DNA from: Chitinophagaceae bacterium
Lineage (GTDB): Bacteria; Bacteroidota; Bacteroidia; Chitinophagales; Chitinophagaceae
Assembly: GCA_947458275.1 (NCBI GenBank)
Contig: CANGYR010000002.1
Location: 124,001 to 188,000 of the forward strand
Direction of reading: 5' to 3'
Length of the DNA stretch: 64,000 nucleotides
The notes beneath the pieces were generated by a model, which saw only the letters and a list, made by a program, of their open reading frames with translations, ran no database searches and was not told the origin of the DNA. Of this stretch, positions 37,531 through 46,614 are shown piece by piece; position 1 is the first letter of the stretch, and every line of letters begins with the position of its first letter. Both the position numbers and the translations under genes were made by a program.

Positions 37531-38295
37531 TTAAAAATCAATTCCGGACCATTTTTTCTTTTTTTGTTCGTACTTATCGTAATCAAAACTGTATAATTTT
37601 CCGGGTCGGTGTGGCACATTGGTTTCGATTTCATTGAGATCAACCAAAAAATCCATTGCAAAGAATTTTTTTCTGAAATTTCTTCTGTCGAGTTTGATGC
37701 CCAGGATGGCTTCATATAAATTCTGTAAATCTCTCAAAGAAAATTTGCTGGGAAGCAGACTAAAACCGAGGGGATGTTCCTGTACTCTTTTTTGAAGCCT
37801 TTGATAACAGGTTTCAAAAATTTCCTGGTGATCGAACGCAAGATTTTTTACTCCAGAAACATCATGCCAATCCAATTCGTTTTCACGAATCTTCAATTTA
37901 TGATGCATGATGTTGATGAGAGAATAATATGCCACTGTGATTACTCTTCCGCCTGGATGGCGATTCACTTTTCCGAAAGTCTGAACCTGCTCTAAATAAA
38001 CATCATCCAGACCGGTTCGTTTTTTCAATATTTTATACGCAGCTTTATCAAGTTCGTCATTGGGACTCAATAAGTCGCCCAACAAAGACAAACGCCCTTT
38101 GTACTCTTTTAAATCAGAGCGTATCAACAAGACCTTTAATTTATTTTCATCAAACCCAAAGATTACACAGTCTACAGAAAGAGCTATTTTATTTAAGCTC
38201 TCTACTTCAGACTGTATAATCTTCAGCGTTTTGACAGTCTTGTTGTTTTTGTTGTCTTTATTCTTAAGCAAAGCAGATCGTGTAACAACCAACAT
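37531..38295 (-). CDS. Nudix-fold transcriptional regulator (NrtR/AraR-like) of the starch locus
   Basis: The 254-residue protein has a Nudix domain (about residues 38-165) and a C-terminal winged helix (about 175-240) with LLPSKFSLRDLQNLYEAILG and LDRRNFRKKFFAMDFL. This is the NrtR/AraR arrangement. The Nudix box is degenerate: where active enzymes have REUXEE, this protein has KILKKR, so the catalytic glutamates are K92 and R93. It should sense a ligand rather than hydrolyse one. It starts 18 bases after the amylase stop and lies between that gene and susC. This suggests it controls starch use; no SusR-type regulator is in the window. The N-terminal 25 residues are Lys/Asn-rich. Confidence 0.85.
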   Translation of the reverse strand: MLVVTRSALLKNKDNKNNKTVKTLKIIQSEVESLNKIALSVDCVIFGFDENKLKVLLIRSDLKEYKGRLSLLGDLLSPNDELDKAAYKILKKRTGLDDVYLEQVQTFGKVNRHPGGRVITVAYYSLINIMHHKLKIRENELDWHDVSGVKNLAFDHQEIFETCYQRLQKRVQEHPLGFSLLPSKFSLRDLQNLYEAILGIKLDRRNFRKKFFAMDFLVDLNEIETNVPHRPGKLYSFDYDKYEQKKKKWSGIDF

Positions 38296-38313
38296 AAATC
38301 CAAAATTATTTAT

Positions 38314-41211
38314 TTACTGTAAAGTCAAATTGCCGGGAATCAGCAACTTCTCATTTTGCGTAACGGTAAATGATGCATTTTGAGATACAGTATATGGAAT
38401 ATTGAGCGTACAAGTTCCGCCAATTCGTGGATTGATGATCACCCTGCTGTTAGCCGGGAGCGGATTAGGCGGTACTATACCACACTCCCAATTTGCTGGG
38501 CTGTTAAAATTTCCATCTCCTACAAATCGGTAAACATTATCAGTGAATCCATCGCAGTCATCATCAGCGCCATTTCCACATATTTCCTGAGGGCCACAGT
38601 TAATATTAGGCCTGTTAACTAAGACCCTATACTGACCGGGATTTAGCGTAAATGAAGAACTATTGCCTGTTACATTGATTGGTTGACTGGTAGGGGTTAA
38701 ATAATTGTACCATAAACCGTTGAAAGGAAAAGGCACTGACCTGGTTTGTGGTACCACATCAAAATTGCCGACCACTACCATTCCTAAGGTGCCGTTGTTA
38801 ACCATGAAAGATTTTATAGCCCCTAAAAATGAAACATCCGATATAAAAATTGGATTGATGCTGTAATCGAATAAGGCTTTAAACGTTTGATTCGTTCTCA
38901 ACCTATTCAAGTCTCCCGCGACTTTATACACCGCTCTTCTACCTGTATTGGAGAAATAATCCCAACGGATTGGTTTCGGATCTGTGCGACATTCAGGGGG
39001 ATTGACAACACCTCTGCCCGGACAATGATTGATGGATGAATCATAGCCCAACTCCTGAAACTGCCACATCATTTTAGGTCCGGGAATTGTGAGCAAAAAT
39101 GCATGTGCAATCTGCATTCTACTGATAGCAACATTGGCTGATCTTACATCGTAGTTGATATTACTGTTATTCCCAAAGTTTCTATTTTTATAGTTAATTC
39201 GCTCTTCGTCATGACTCTCCATATAAGTCATTAGATTGTTGTTGGTCCAACCGCGATTCTGAGCTAACCCTGAAGAGAAATCGGCGTTAGAGTTAGTAAA
39301 ACCCATTGAAGCTTCTGCATACCTGCTTTCAAGATTACCCCAAAGCATGAAGCCGATATCGGAAAGTACTTTTTCCTCTTCATTTCTTGCAAAATGCTCC
39401 AGTATTTTGTAACAACCCGGAGATTTAAGCTCAAGAGTATCATAATATCTCCTCCAAATATTAATACGACTTTGATCATACGCATCCCAACCTGCCTGAT
39501 TTCCAAGATTATTTTGTTGAGTGAAGCCTTTTGACAAGTCAAAACGGAATCCATCTACTTTGTAATTCTGCAACCAATGCTCTACCACTCTGCTGAAAAA
39601 TCTTTGAGTGGGTGCTGCCTCATGGTTAAAATCATACCCCACTCCAAACGGATGTCGGTCTGTCTGATTGAACCAGGGGTTATCCGCGGCAGGCCTGTTG
39701 TTGGCGGCATCCCAGTACATTTGTACCATAGGAGACAAACCAAAAGAGTGGTTTAATGCAATATCTAATGTGACAGCAATACCATTTTCATGACAAACAT
39801 CTATGAATCTTTTCATGTCTTCTTCGGGACCATAATATTTGTCGGGAGCAAAATAGAACATCGGATTATATCCCCAGCTGTTGTTTCCTTCAAATTCATT
39901 CACAGGCATCAACTGAATGACATTGACACCGAGATTTTTTAAATACCATAAAGTATCAGTTAAAGATTTCCAGTTATGAGATTTGAAAAAGTCTCTAAGG
40001 TGCAATTCATACACCACGATGTTGGTTTGATTTGGCCTTTGATACCCTGTGGTTACAAAATTGTAAGGAGTTTTGTTGGTCTGGAAAGTACCTACAATAC
40101 CGGTGGTAAATCCTTCCGGATAGGGTTTTAAATTGGGATAAACTTCCGGCTCGATAAATTTATCATTCCATGGATCCAGCACTTTCTCTACATATGGATC
40201 TGTGACTGCCAGATTTCCGTCTATTAAATACTGGAACGAGTATTCCACTCCGGGCGTCAACCCGGTTATTCTTAACCACCAAAAGCCGGTGGCATCTTTT
40301 TTCATTTGATAGGTAGGCGTTTCTTCCCAGTTGCTGCCGGGAATATCTCCAATAATACAAATCCTAGATTTTCCGGGAGCAAACAAACAAAATGTAGCTG
40401 CGGTTTTATCTGCTTCATAGGTGATTCCGTCTCTTAATGAAGCAGGCTTATTTTCATTCACTACAGTTCCAGGCACAAAAAATTTAATCGTATCATATTT
40501 GGTTACTCCCGATGCTGACGCTTCCAAAACAATTTGCTGGGTTCCCGCAACTGAAATAGATGCATTAGCTGTGATAGAGGTATTGTTGCTTACTGTATTA
40601 ATTGTAGCGCCGTTTAAATATAATTTAAGGTTCGCAGAAATATTAGCATTGCCGGTAACAGAAATTGAACTTCCTACAGTTGCGGTTATTGGCTCGGCCT
40701 TTTGATTGAATGTAGGCTGTTTTGGTGGCTGTACCAAGCTTGCCGCAAGTGCAGATGAGTAAATAGGTATATACATATCGCTTCCATCGATATTTCTTTG
40801 TACCAGCGTCCCAGCAGTATTACGAAACAGCATTGTTATTTTTAAAATGGTTTCGCCGGCTGGCACACCATAAAAGGCGCGAATTCCGCCTGTAATGGTA
40901 AAAGACCATTTATTGTTGCCAAGTGAAGTAGCCTGAAGTGCAGGAACAGCAGTATTAAAATTAGCATTATTCTTCACATACTTCCAGTCTGAATTGGATG
41001 TGCTTGAATTAGTAATTACGCCGGTATGTACATAAATAGGAGTCGTAGTTCCAATCACTCCGTTCAATCCCTTATTACCCTTTGTGGCATCCACAGTAAT
41101 GGTTAACGGGGTTGTAGATTCTGTGGGGAAATTATTGCTTAAAGAAAGTAACTGAGCCATGCCATTTGCTCCAATCGTAAGGCTGAATAAAACAACAAGT
41201 AGTTTTTTCAT
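38314..41211 (-). CDS. Secreted multidomain GH13 alpha-amylase
   Basis: A 965-residue secreted amylase with a signal peptide (MKKLLVVLFSLTIGANGMAQ). Ig-like and CBM48-like N-terminal domains run to about residue 370 (GDIPGSNWEETPTYQMKKD). The GH13 barrel follows, with catalytic D558 (GFRFDLSKGF), E605 (ILEHFARNEE) and D668 (MESHDEERI). After the barrel comes a metal-binding-like EICGNGADDDCDGFTDN segment. The last 70 residues (GNFNSPANWECGIVPPN to the end, closing LLIPGNLTLQ) have no function I know. No T9SS sorting domain is recognisable. It likely cuts starch at or outside the cell surface and leads the operon that continues into the regulator gene. Confidence 0.9.
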   Translation of the reverse strand: MKKLLVVLFSLTIGANGMAQLLSLSNNFPTESTTPLTITVDATKGNKGLNGVIGTTTPIYVHTGVITNSSTSNSDWKYVKNNANFNTAVPALQATSLGNNKWSFTITGGIRAFYGVPAGETILKITMLFRNTAGTLVQRNIDGSDMYIPIYSSALAASLVQPPKQPTFNQKAEPITATVGSSISVTGNANISANLKLYLNGATINTVSNNTSITANASISVAGTQQIVLEASASGVTKYDTIKFFVPGTVVNENKPASLRDGITYEADKTAATFCLFAPGKSRICIIGDIPGSNWEETPTYQMKKDATGFWWLRITGLTPGVEYSFQYLIDGNLAVTDPYVEKVLDPWNDKFIEPEVYPNLKPYPEGFTTGIVGTFQTNKTPYNFVTTGYQRPNQTNIVVYELHLRDFFKSHNWKSLTDTLWYLKNLGVNVIQLMPVNEFEGNNSWGYNPMFYFAPDKYYGPEEDMKRFIDVCHENGIAVTLDIALNHSFGLSPMVQMYWDAANNRPAADNPWFNQTDRHPFGVGYDFNHEAAPTQRFFSRVVEHWLQNYKVDGFRFDLSKGFTQQNNLGNQAGWDAYDQSRINIWRRYYDTLELKSPGCYKILEHFARNEEEKVLSDIGFMLWGNLESRYAEASMGFTNSNADFSSGLAQNRGWTNNNLMTYMESHDEERINYKNRNFGNNSNINYDVRSANVAISRMQIAHAFLLTIPGPKMMWQFQELGYDSSINHCPGRGVVNPPECRTDPKPIRWDYFSNTGRRAVYKVAGDLNRLRTNQTFKALFDYSINPIFISDVSFLGAIKSFMVNNGTLGMVVVGNFDVVPQTRSVPFPFNGLWYNYLTPTSQPINVTGNSSSFTLNPGQYRVLVNRPNINCGPQEICGNGADDDCDGFTDNVYRFVGDGNFNSPANWECGIVPPNPLPANSRVIINPRIGGTCTLNIPYTVSQNASFTVTQNEKLLIPGNLTLQ

Positions 41212-41301
41212 ACAATCTGATTTGTTTTTCTGTTGGTTAATTTTTTTCCGATTTATTTATAAAAAAAAATACGGAGTGGTTTAAGGAGAATATTTATGAA
41301 C

Positions 41302-41316
41302 GTGTAAAATAAACAC
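41302..41316. promoter_or_regulatory. Candidate operator on the amylase side (GTGTA-N5-AACAC)
   Basis: GTGTAAAATAAACAC has the same spacing as the susC site. It lies 90 bases before the amylase start codon, inside its probable leader. Confidence 0.45.
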
Positions 41317-41424
41317 ATTATTCCAATTTTCCTCAAAGCGTATAAAAGATTTTTTTAAAAACATTAAAAAATTATACATTAAAACCAACCTCCCGGAAGT
41401 ACGGAAATATAAAAAGATAAAAAT

Positions 41425-41454
41425 TTTGTCAACCCGATTTTTATTGTATTTTTA
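41425..41454 (+). promoter_or_regulatory. Promoter of the maltose symporter operon
   Basis: TTTG (41425-41428), an 18-base spacer and TATTTTTA (41447-41454) match the Bacteroidota consensus except for the last base. Transcription would start about where the downstream dyad begins. Confidence 0.5.
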
Positions 41455-41459
41455 GCAAA

Positions 41460-41474
41460 GTGTATATTTTACAC
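41460..41474. promoter_or_regulatory. Candidate operator on the symporter side (perfect dyad)
   Basis: GTGTATATTTTACAC is a perfect dyad, and with flanking A and T is 17 bp. It lies 29 bases before the symporter ATG and overlaps the predicted transcription start, a position suited to repression. Confidence 0.55.
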
Positions 41475-41503
41475 TATCTTATATTCATTTAAAACTGATT
41501 ATC

Positions 41504-43060
41504 ATGTCAATGCAGCAAACTTCTCCGCAAAAAAAACTATCATTTTGGGACTTGTGGAACATGAGTTTTGGATTTTTTGGAATACAGTTCGGCTTTGAGT
41601 TGCAAAACTCCAATGTCAGCAGGATATTTGAAACGCTGGGTGCCAACAAAGATGAGATACCCATCCTGTGGATTGCTGCACCATTGACAGGTCTTCTTGT
41701 TCAGCCTATTATTGGTTATCTGAGCGACAGAACCTGGCATCCTTTCTGGGGCAGAAGAAGAATCTTCTTTTTTATAGGCGCCATATTATCTACGATCGCA
41801 TTGTTTGTAATGCCCAACTCCCCTACACTATGGATTGCGGGCGGTATGCTCTGGGTGCTGGATGCTTCCATCAATATTTCCATGGAGCCGTTTAGGGCAT
41901 TTGTGGGCGATAAACTCCCACCAAGCCAGCGCACTTCAGGTTTTGCCATGCAGAGTTTCTTTATTGGAATTGGCTCGGTGATTGCAGCCCTACTCCCCTG
42001 GATTTTTACCAACTGGTTTAATGTAAGTAACACCGCAGAAGCAGGAAAAATCCCCGACTCCGTTAAGTGGTCTTTTTATCTGGGGGGCCTCGCCTTCCTT
42101 ACGTCTGTTTTGTACACCGTGTTTACCACAAAAGAATTCCCGCCGGAAAATCTGGAAGAATTCAGGAAAGAAAAAAAGAATACCACATTTTCTCAGGCGC
42201 TTTCAGAAACATTCGGTGGTATTTTCAAAATGCCTAAAACCATGCGTCAACTGGCTTTTGTACAATTTTTTACGTGGTTTGCCTTGTTCGCGATGTGGAT
42301 CTATGCTACCAATGCCGTTACAGCCAACAAATACAATATGAAAGTCGATAAAATGGTTGTAGATAAAATGGCCAATGCAGTTTCGGCTGAAATACTGAAA
42401 GAAGAAAATCTGAAAGATCCGAAAAAAAGAAAAAATATCGAATCGTTGAAAGGCGATATCGCAGAAATCAGAAAATACCGTTCTGAACAAAATCCTGTTA
42501 CCATTTCTGTCAATCTTGCCAACTATTTTTCCGACAGCCTTAATACTTATGTTTCAGCTGAAGATAAAGCTGAATTGAGAAGAGTGCAGAAAGAATACAA
42601 TGATGGTGCAGACTGGCTGAATGTTTGCTCTTCCGTAAGAAATGGTATTGCTGCTATTTTTGCATTCATCATCCCGCTGATTGCATTCAAGACCAACAGG
42701 AAAATCACCCACATGATTTGTCTGGTTATAGGTGGCCTGGGATTATTGTCTATTTATTTCATCACAGACCCCAAACTCATCATTATTTCAATGGCTATGG
42801 TGGGCATTTCATGGGCAAGTATTTTATCTATGCCTTACGCTATGTTATCCAATGCGCTCCCCTCAAATAAAATGGGTTATTATATGGGTGTGTTTAATTT
42901 TTTCATCGTTATACCGCAAATCGTTGCCGCAAGTATTCTTGGATTCTTTACAATGAAAGTTTTTCATGCCAATACTTTGAACACTGTTGCACTGGGAGGA
43001 GCTTCGATGATTATTGCCGGATTACTTACACTGATTGTTAAAGATGAAGATGATAAGTAA
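41504..43060 (+). CDS. Maltose/sucrose-type MFS symporter (SLC45/GPH-like)
   Basis: A 518-residue membrane protein with about 12 helices. The start LSFWDLWNMSFGFFGIQFGFELQNSNVSRIF resembles plant SUT and SLC45 proteins and bacterial maltose transporters. GYLSDRTWHPFWGRRRIFF is the loop 2-3 motif of this group. A soluble insert of about 100 residues (about 285-375, rich in Lys and Glu) is between helices 6 and 8. It likely moves maltose or maltodextrins from periplasm to cytoplasm. It starts the plus-strand starch operon and is followed 40 bases later by a neopullulanase gene. Confidence 0.87.
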   Translation: MSMQQTSPQKKLSFWDLWNMSFGFFGIQFGFELQNSNVSRIFETLGANKDEIPILWIAAPLTGLLVQPIIGYLSDRTWHPFWGRRRIFFFIGAILSTIALFVMPNSPTLWIAGGMLWVLDASINISMEPFRAFVGDKLPPSQRTSGFAMQSFFIGIGSVIAALLPWIFTNWFNVSNTAEAGKIPDSVKWSFYLGGLAFLTSVLYTVFTTKEFPPENLEEFRKEKKNTTFSQALSETFGGIFKMPKTMRQLAFVQFFTWFALFAMWIYATNAVTANKYNMKVDKMVVDKMANAVSAEILKEENLKDPKKRKNIESLKGDIAEIRKYRSEQNPVTISVNLANYFSDSLNTYVSAEDKAELRRVQKEYNDGADWLNVCSSVRNGIAAIFAFIIPLIAFKTNRKITHMICLVIGGLGLLSIYFITDPKLIIISMAMVGISWASILSMPYAMLSNALPSNKMGYYMGVFNFFIVIPQIVAASILGFFTMKVFHANTLNTVALGGASMIIAGLLTLIVKDEDDK

Positions 43061-43100
43061 GGACAATTTTAATTTTTTACAAATTCAAATCAACAGCAAA

Positions 43101-44951
43101 GTGAAAAGAATCTTATTGACCGCGTTTTTTTTCTTATCTCATTATTTTGTTTTCTCTCAAAACAATGACATCAGCATATACCCTACCAATTGGTGGGTAA
43201 AAATGAAAAACAGCTCCCTTCAATTAATGGTGTACGGAAAGGATATTGCTAACGCTAAAGCATACACGATTAACTATCCGGGAGTAACTATTAAAAAAGT
43301 AAACAAAGTAGAAAACAAAAATTATGTTTTCCTGGACCTCAACATCTCGCCTTCTACAAAGCCCGGAAAATTCACCATCAACATTCAAAATAATTCAGGC
43401 AGCCAACCTGTCTATTATGAATTAAAAAATCGTCGTCCCGGCAAGAGCACTTCTTATGCACAAGGCGTCACTACCAAAGATTTCATTTACCTCATCATGC
43501 CAGACAGGTTCAGCAACGGTGATGAATCCAACGACAGAGTTCCCGGTATGCGTGATCAAACGCTTAGAAGAGATACAGTATTCAACAGACATGGCGGGGA
43601 TTTAAAAGGCATTCAAAATCATCTGGATTATCTAAGCAATCTGGGCGTTACAACTTTATGGTTGAATCCAATTTGGGAAAATGACATGCCAAACAGAACA
43701 GAACATGGATACGCTTTCACCGATCACTATAAAGTAGACCCGCGCTTAGGCGGCAACCAGGCATATCAAAATCTGATCGATGCCGCACATGCCAAAGGAT
43801 TGAAAATAATACAGGATGCTGTTTACAACCATGTTGGTTCATTTCATCACACCATCACCGATATGCCTATGAAGGACTGGGTACACCAATGGGATGAATA
43901 CACCAACACGAGCTATAAAGACCAGACGCTGTTTGATCCTTATGCTTCACAAAAAGATAAAAAGGTTATGTCCGACGGATGGTTTGTACCTCAAATGCCG
44001 GATCTGAATCAAAACAATCCCTACGTAGCCAATTTCCTCATTCAGCATGCCATCTGGTCTGTTGAAGAATTTGGCATCGATGGATGGAGAATCGACACTT
44101 ATGCATACAACAACCTGGATTTCATGAACAGATGCAACAAGTCGTTGGTGGATGAATATCCCAACATCACACTTTTCGGAGAGACTTGGGTTCAGGGTGT
44201 TCCCAATCAAAGTTATTTCTGTGAAAACAATTACAACATTCCCTACAAAAGCAATTTGCAAGGCGTGACAGATTTCCAAACGCTTTGGGGAATCACCGAT
44301 GCAATGACAAAAGATTTTGGATGGAATGATGGCGTAAACAAATTGTATACCACTTTGGCGCAGGACTTTGTGTATAAAAATCCTAATCGCAATGTCATCT
44401 TTTTAGATAACCACGATATATCCCGCTTCTATTCAGTAATTGGAGAAGATGTAAATAAATATCTCTCTTCAATAACCTGGCTGATGACATGCAGAGGCAT
44501 ACCGCAATTATATTACACTGCTGAGTTCGCTACGCCCGGTTTTACCAGTCCTAATGACGGATATGTACGACTCGATTTTCCAGGCGGCTGGAAAAATGAC
44601 AGCATCAATAAATTCAATGCTTCCGGCAGAACGGAGAAAGACAATAGGATTTTCAACCACCTTTCAACACTTGCGAATTACAGAAAAAATTCTAGCGCGT
44701 TGATTAATGGGAAATTCATGCAATACCTTCCGGACGATGGATTGTATGTGTACTTCCGTTATGATAAAAATCAAACCATTATGGTGGTGATGAATACTTC
44801 CAAGACTGATAAGAAAGTAAACATCAATAAATTTGCTGAAAGAACAAAAGGATTTAGCAAATACCTTGATGTCGTAAATAAAATAACCGGCGATTTAAAA
44901 GATTTTTCTGTTGGGTCTTATCAGTCTGTGGTGTATGAGTTGAAGAGATAA
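43101..44951 (+). CDS. Neopullulanase/cyclomaltodextrinase-like GH13 (SusA-like), secreted
   Basis: The enzyme degrades maltodextrins and pullulan in the periplasm, as SusA does. An N-terminal cyclomaltodextrinase domain (ISIYPTNWWVKMKNSSLQLM) precedes the GH13 barrel. With the start used here the catalytic residues are D332 (GWRIDTYAY), E361 (LFGETWVQG) and D439 (LDNHDISRF). I chose the GTG at 43101 because it gives a textbook signal peptide (MKRILLTAFFFLSHYFVFSQ) and no overlap with the symporter gene. ATGs at 43044 or 43050 would put 17-19 extra residues before it. The product has 616 residues. Confidence 0.85.
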   Translation: MKRILLTAFFFLSHYFVFSQNNDISIYPTNWWVKMKNSSLQLMVYGKDIANAKAYTINYPGVTIKKVNKVENKNYVFLDLNISPSTKPGKFTINIQNNSGSQPVYYELKNRRPGKSTSYAQGVTTKDFIYLIMPDRFSNGDESNDRVPGMRDQTLRRDTVFNRHGGDLKGIQNHLDYLSNLGVTTLWLNPIWENDMPNRTEHGYAFTDHYKVDPRLGGNQAYQNLIDAAHAKGLKIIQDAVYNHVGSFHHTITDMPMKDWVHQWDEYTNTSYKDQTLFDPYASQKDKKVMSDGWFVPQMPDLNQNNPYVANFLIQHAIWSVEEFGIDGWRIDTYAYNNLDFMNRCNKSLVDEYPNITLFGETWVQGVPNQSYFCENNYNIPYKSNLQGVTDFQTLWGITDAMTKDFGWNDGVNKLYTTLAQDFVYKNPNRNVIFLDNHDISRFYSVIGEDVNKYLSSITWLMTCRGIPQLYYTAEFATPGFTSPNDGYVRLDFPGGWKNDSINKFNASGRTEKDNRIFNHLSTLANYRKNSSALINGKFMQYLPDDGLYVYFRYDKNQTIMVVMNTSKTDKKVNINKFAERTKGFSKYLDVVNKITGDLKDFSVGSYQSVVYELKR

Positions 44952-45160
44952 AAAATAAGAAATAAGAAATAATTAATAAGAAATAAGGAAGTAAATTATT
45001 GAATGTAAAATTGAGGGTCAATTAGACAATTCGATGATTTGACAATTCGGCAATTAGAGATGCAACCTTTAAACCCTTAAACCAGCGTAGCGACTTAAAC
45101 CCTTAAACCAACGCAGTGATTTAAAACTTTAAACGTTAACCCAAAAAGTCCCGTAGGGAC
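44951..45160. repeat. Mixed repeat region between two amylase genes
   Basis: This gap holds several small repeats. They are AATAAGA units (44954-44987), GACAATTCG twice (45025 and 45041), two 26-base tandem copies starting TTAAACCCTTAAACCA (45069-45120, four differences), and a GTCCC-GTA-GGGAC hairpin (45148-45160). I know similar hairpins as dispersed elements in Bacteroidota from memory. Confidence 0.7.
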
Positions 45161-45175
45161 GATATATCAGTAATT

Positions 45176-46525
45176 ATGAACTTAAAAAAACTCCTCCTCT
45201 CCGCAGCCTGCATCATGGCGCTGCATTGTGTGAATGCGCAAAAAGTCGCGACACGCGGTTCCCACTCCGTATGGAGCAAGCAATCTAATGTGTATGAAGT
45301 CAACCTTCGTCAATACTCCGCCTCCGGCTCCATCAAGGACTTCCAAAAACATCTGCCGCGATTGAAAAAAATGGGTGTAGAAATATTGTGGTTCATGCCC
45401 ATCACGCCTATCGGCATAGAAGGAAGAAAAATGACTTCCGATGAACTGGGCAGCTACTATGCCGTCAGAAATTATCAGGCATTTAATCCCGAGCACGGAA
45501 CACTTGCGGACTTTAAAGCTTTTGTAAAAAAAGCACAAGGCATGGGTTTCAAAGTAATTACCGACTGGGTGGCCAATCACTCGGCACTTGATAATCATTG
45601 GGTAAAAGCACATCCTAATTTTTATGTGAAAGACAGTACAGGAAAATTAATATCGCCATTCGACTGGACGGATGTTTATAAATTAAATTACAAAGACCGC
45701 GAACTGAGAGACAGTATGATTCAGTCGATGAGATTCTGGATCAAAGAAGCCAACATCGACGGCTTCCGTTGTGATGTTGCCGAAGAAGTGCCTGCTGATT
45801 TTTGGAAAGAATGCATCGACAGTCTGAAAAAAAACAAGGATGTATTCATGCTGGCGGAAGGCAACAAAGCATGGTTGCATGAAGTTGGATTTGACCAAAC
45901 CTATGCATGGGATATGATGGGCACAATGACGGATTTGTACGCTAAAAAAATCAATCTCAAACAATTCGATTCAGCTTTGAATGTAAGCATCGCTTCCTTT
46001 CCGAAAAATGCCTACCGTTTATATTTCACCACTAACCATGATGAAAACAGCTGGAACGGTACAGAATTTGAAAAATACGGTGACGCCTACAAGACCTTTG
46101 CCGTATTTACCCAGACCATCTATCAGAGCGTGCCGTTGATTTACAACGGACAGGAAGAGCCCAATAAAAAGAGACTCCGTTTCTTTGTAAAGGACACTAT
46201 CAAATGGGGTAAGTATGCCAATGAGAAGTTTTACAAGGCGTTGCTGACACTCAGAAGGTCGAACCCTGCTCTTGCGGCGGATGCATCCTACAGAAGACTA
46301 TCTACTTCAAATAATGATGCAATATTTTCCTATGTAAGAGAAAAAGGAGGACGTAAAGTTTTAGTTATACTCAATCTCTCAGATAAGGAACAAAAATTTA
46401 CCATCAATGACAAAATCATTGCCGGCAACCCCTATAATATCTTCCTTTATGCCAACGAAAAGGTTGATACCAAACATCAGTTCAATATCGAACCCTGGGG
46501 CCATATCGTTTATGACTATAAATAA
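45176..46525 (+). CDS. Secreted GH13 alpha-amylase, small form
   Basis: A 449-residue secreted alpha-amylase with a signal peptide (residues 1-21, ending VNA) and a compact GH13 barrel. The catalytic residues are D200 (GFRCDVAEEV), E228 (MLAEGNK) and D289 (TTNHDENSW). The short product-side region GIEGRKMTSDELGSYYAV and a C-terminal beta domain (from about residue 370) are normal. It probably hydrolyses maltodextrins in the periplasm. It is the third plus-strand starch gene, after a 224-base repeat-rich gap, so it may have its own promoter. I saw no TAnnTTTG box. Confidence 0.9.
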   Translation: MNLKKLLLSAACIMALHCVNAQKVATRGSHSVWSKQSNVYEVNLRQYSASGSIKDFQKHLPRLKKMGVEILWFMPITPIGIEGRKMTSDELGSYYAVRNYQAFNPEHGTLADFKAFVKKAQGMGFKVITDWVANHSALDNHWVKAHPNFYVKDSTGKLISPFDWTDVYKLNYKDRELRDSMIQSMRFWIKEANIDGFRCDVAEEVPADFWKECIDSLKKNKDVFMLAEGNKAWLHEVGFDQTYAWDMMGTMTDLYAKKINLKQFDSALNVSIASFPKNAYRLYFTTNHDENSWNGTEFEKYGDAYKTFAVFTQTIYQSVPLIYNGQEEPNKKRLRFFVKDTIKWGKYANEKFYKALLTLRRSNPALAADASYRRLSTSNNDAIFSYVREKGGRKVLVILNLSDKEQKFTINDKIIAGNPYNIFLYANEKVDTKHQFNIEPWGHIVYDYK

Positions 46526-46574
46526 CGCTTAAATCGGTCATCAACAACTCGTTAATGACAATCGTCAATATTAG

Positions 46575-46604
46575 TTGTATTCTGTGCATGCTAACCTAAA
46601 TTTG
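46575..46604 (+). promoter_or_regulatory. Promoter of the pullulanase gene
   Basis: TTG (46575-46577), a 19-base spacer and TAAATTTG (46597-46604) match the Bacteroidota consensus. The ATG follows ten bases later, so the leader is very short. Confidence 0.5.
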
Positions 46605-46614
46605 TTCTGTAACT

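Larger units (their letters stand above)
41212..41503. other. Divergent promoter region of the amylase and symporter operons
   Basis: This gap of 292 bases separates two divergent starch units. It contains two dyads of the GTGTA-N5-NACAC type (41302-41316 and 41460-41474). It also holds a likely plus-strand promoter and, for the minus strand, a near match TACGCTTTG (41342-41334) with one extra base. It contains no gene. Confidence 0.6.

Noticed and set aside
38314-38560. T9SS sorting domain on the large amylase
   Set aside because: The C-terminus ends LTLQ without the Lys-rich and beta-sandwich pattern of known type A or B domains; reported instead as an uncharacterised module.
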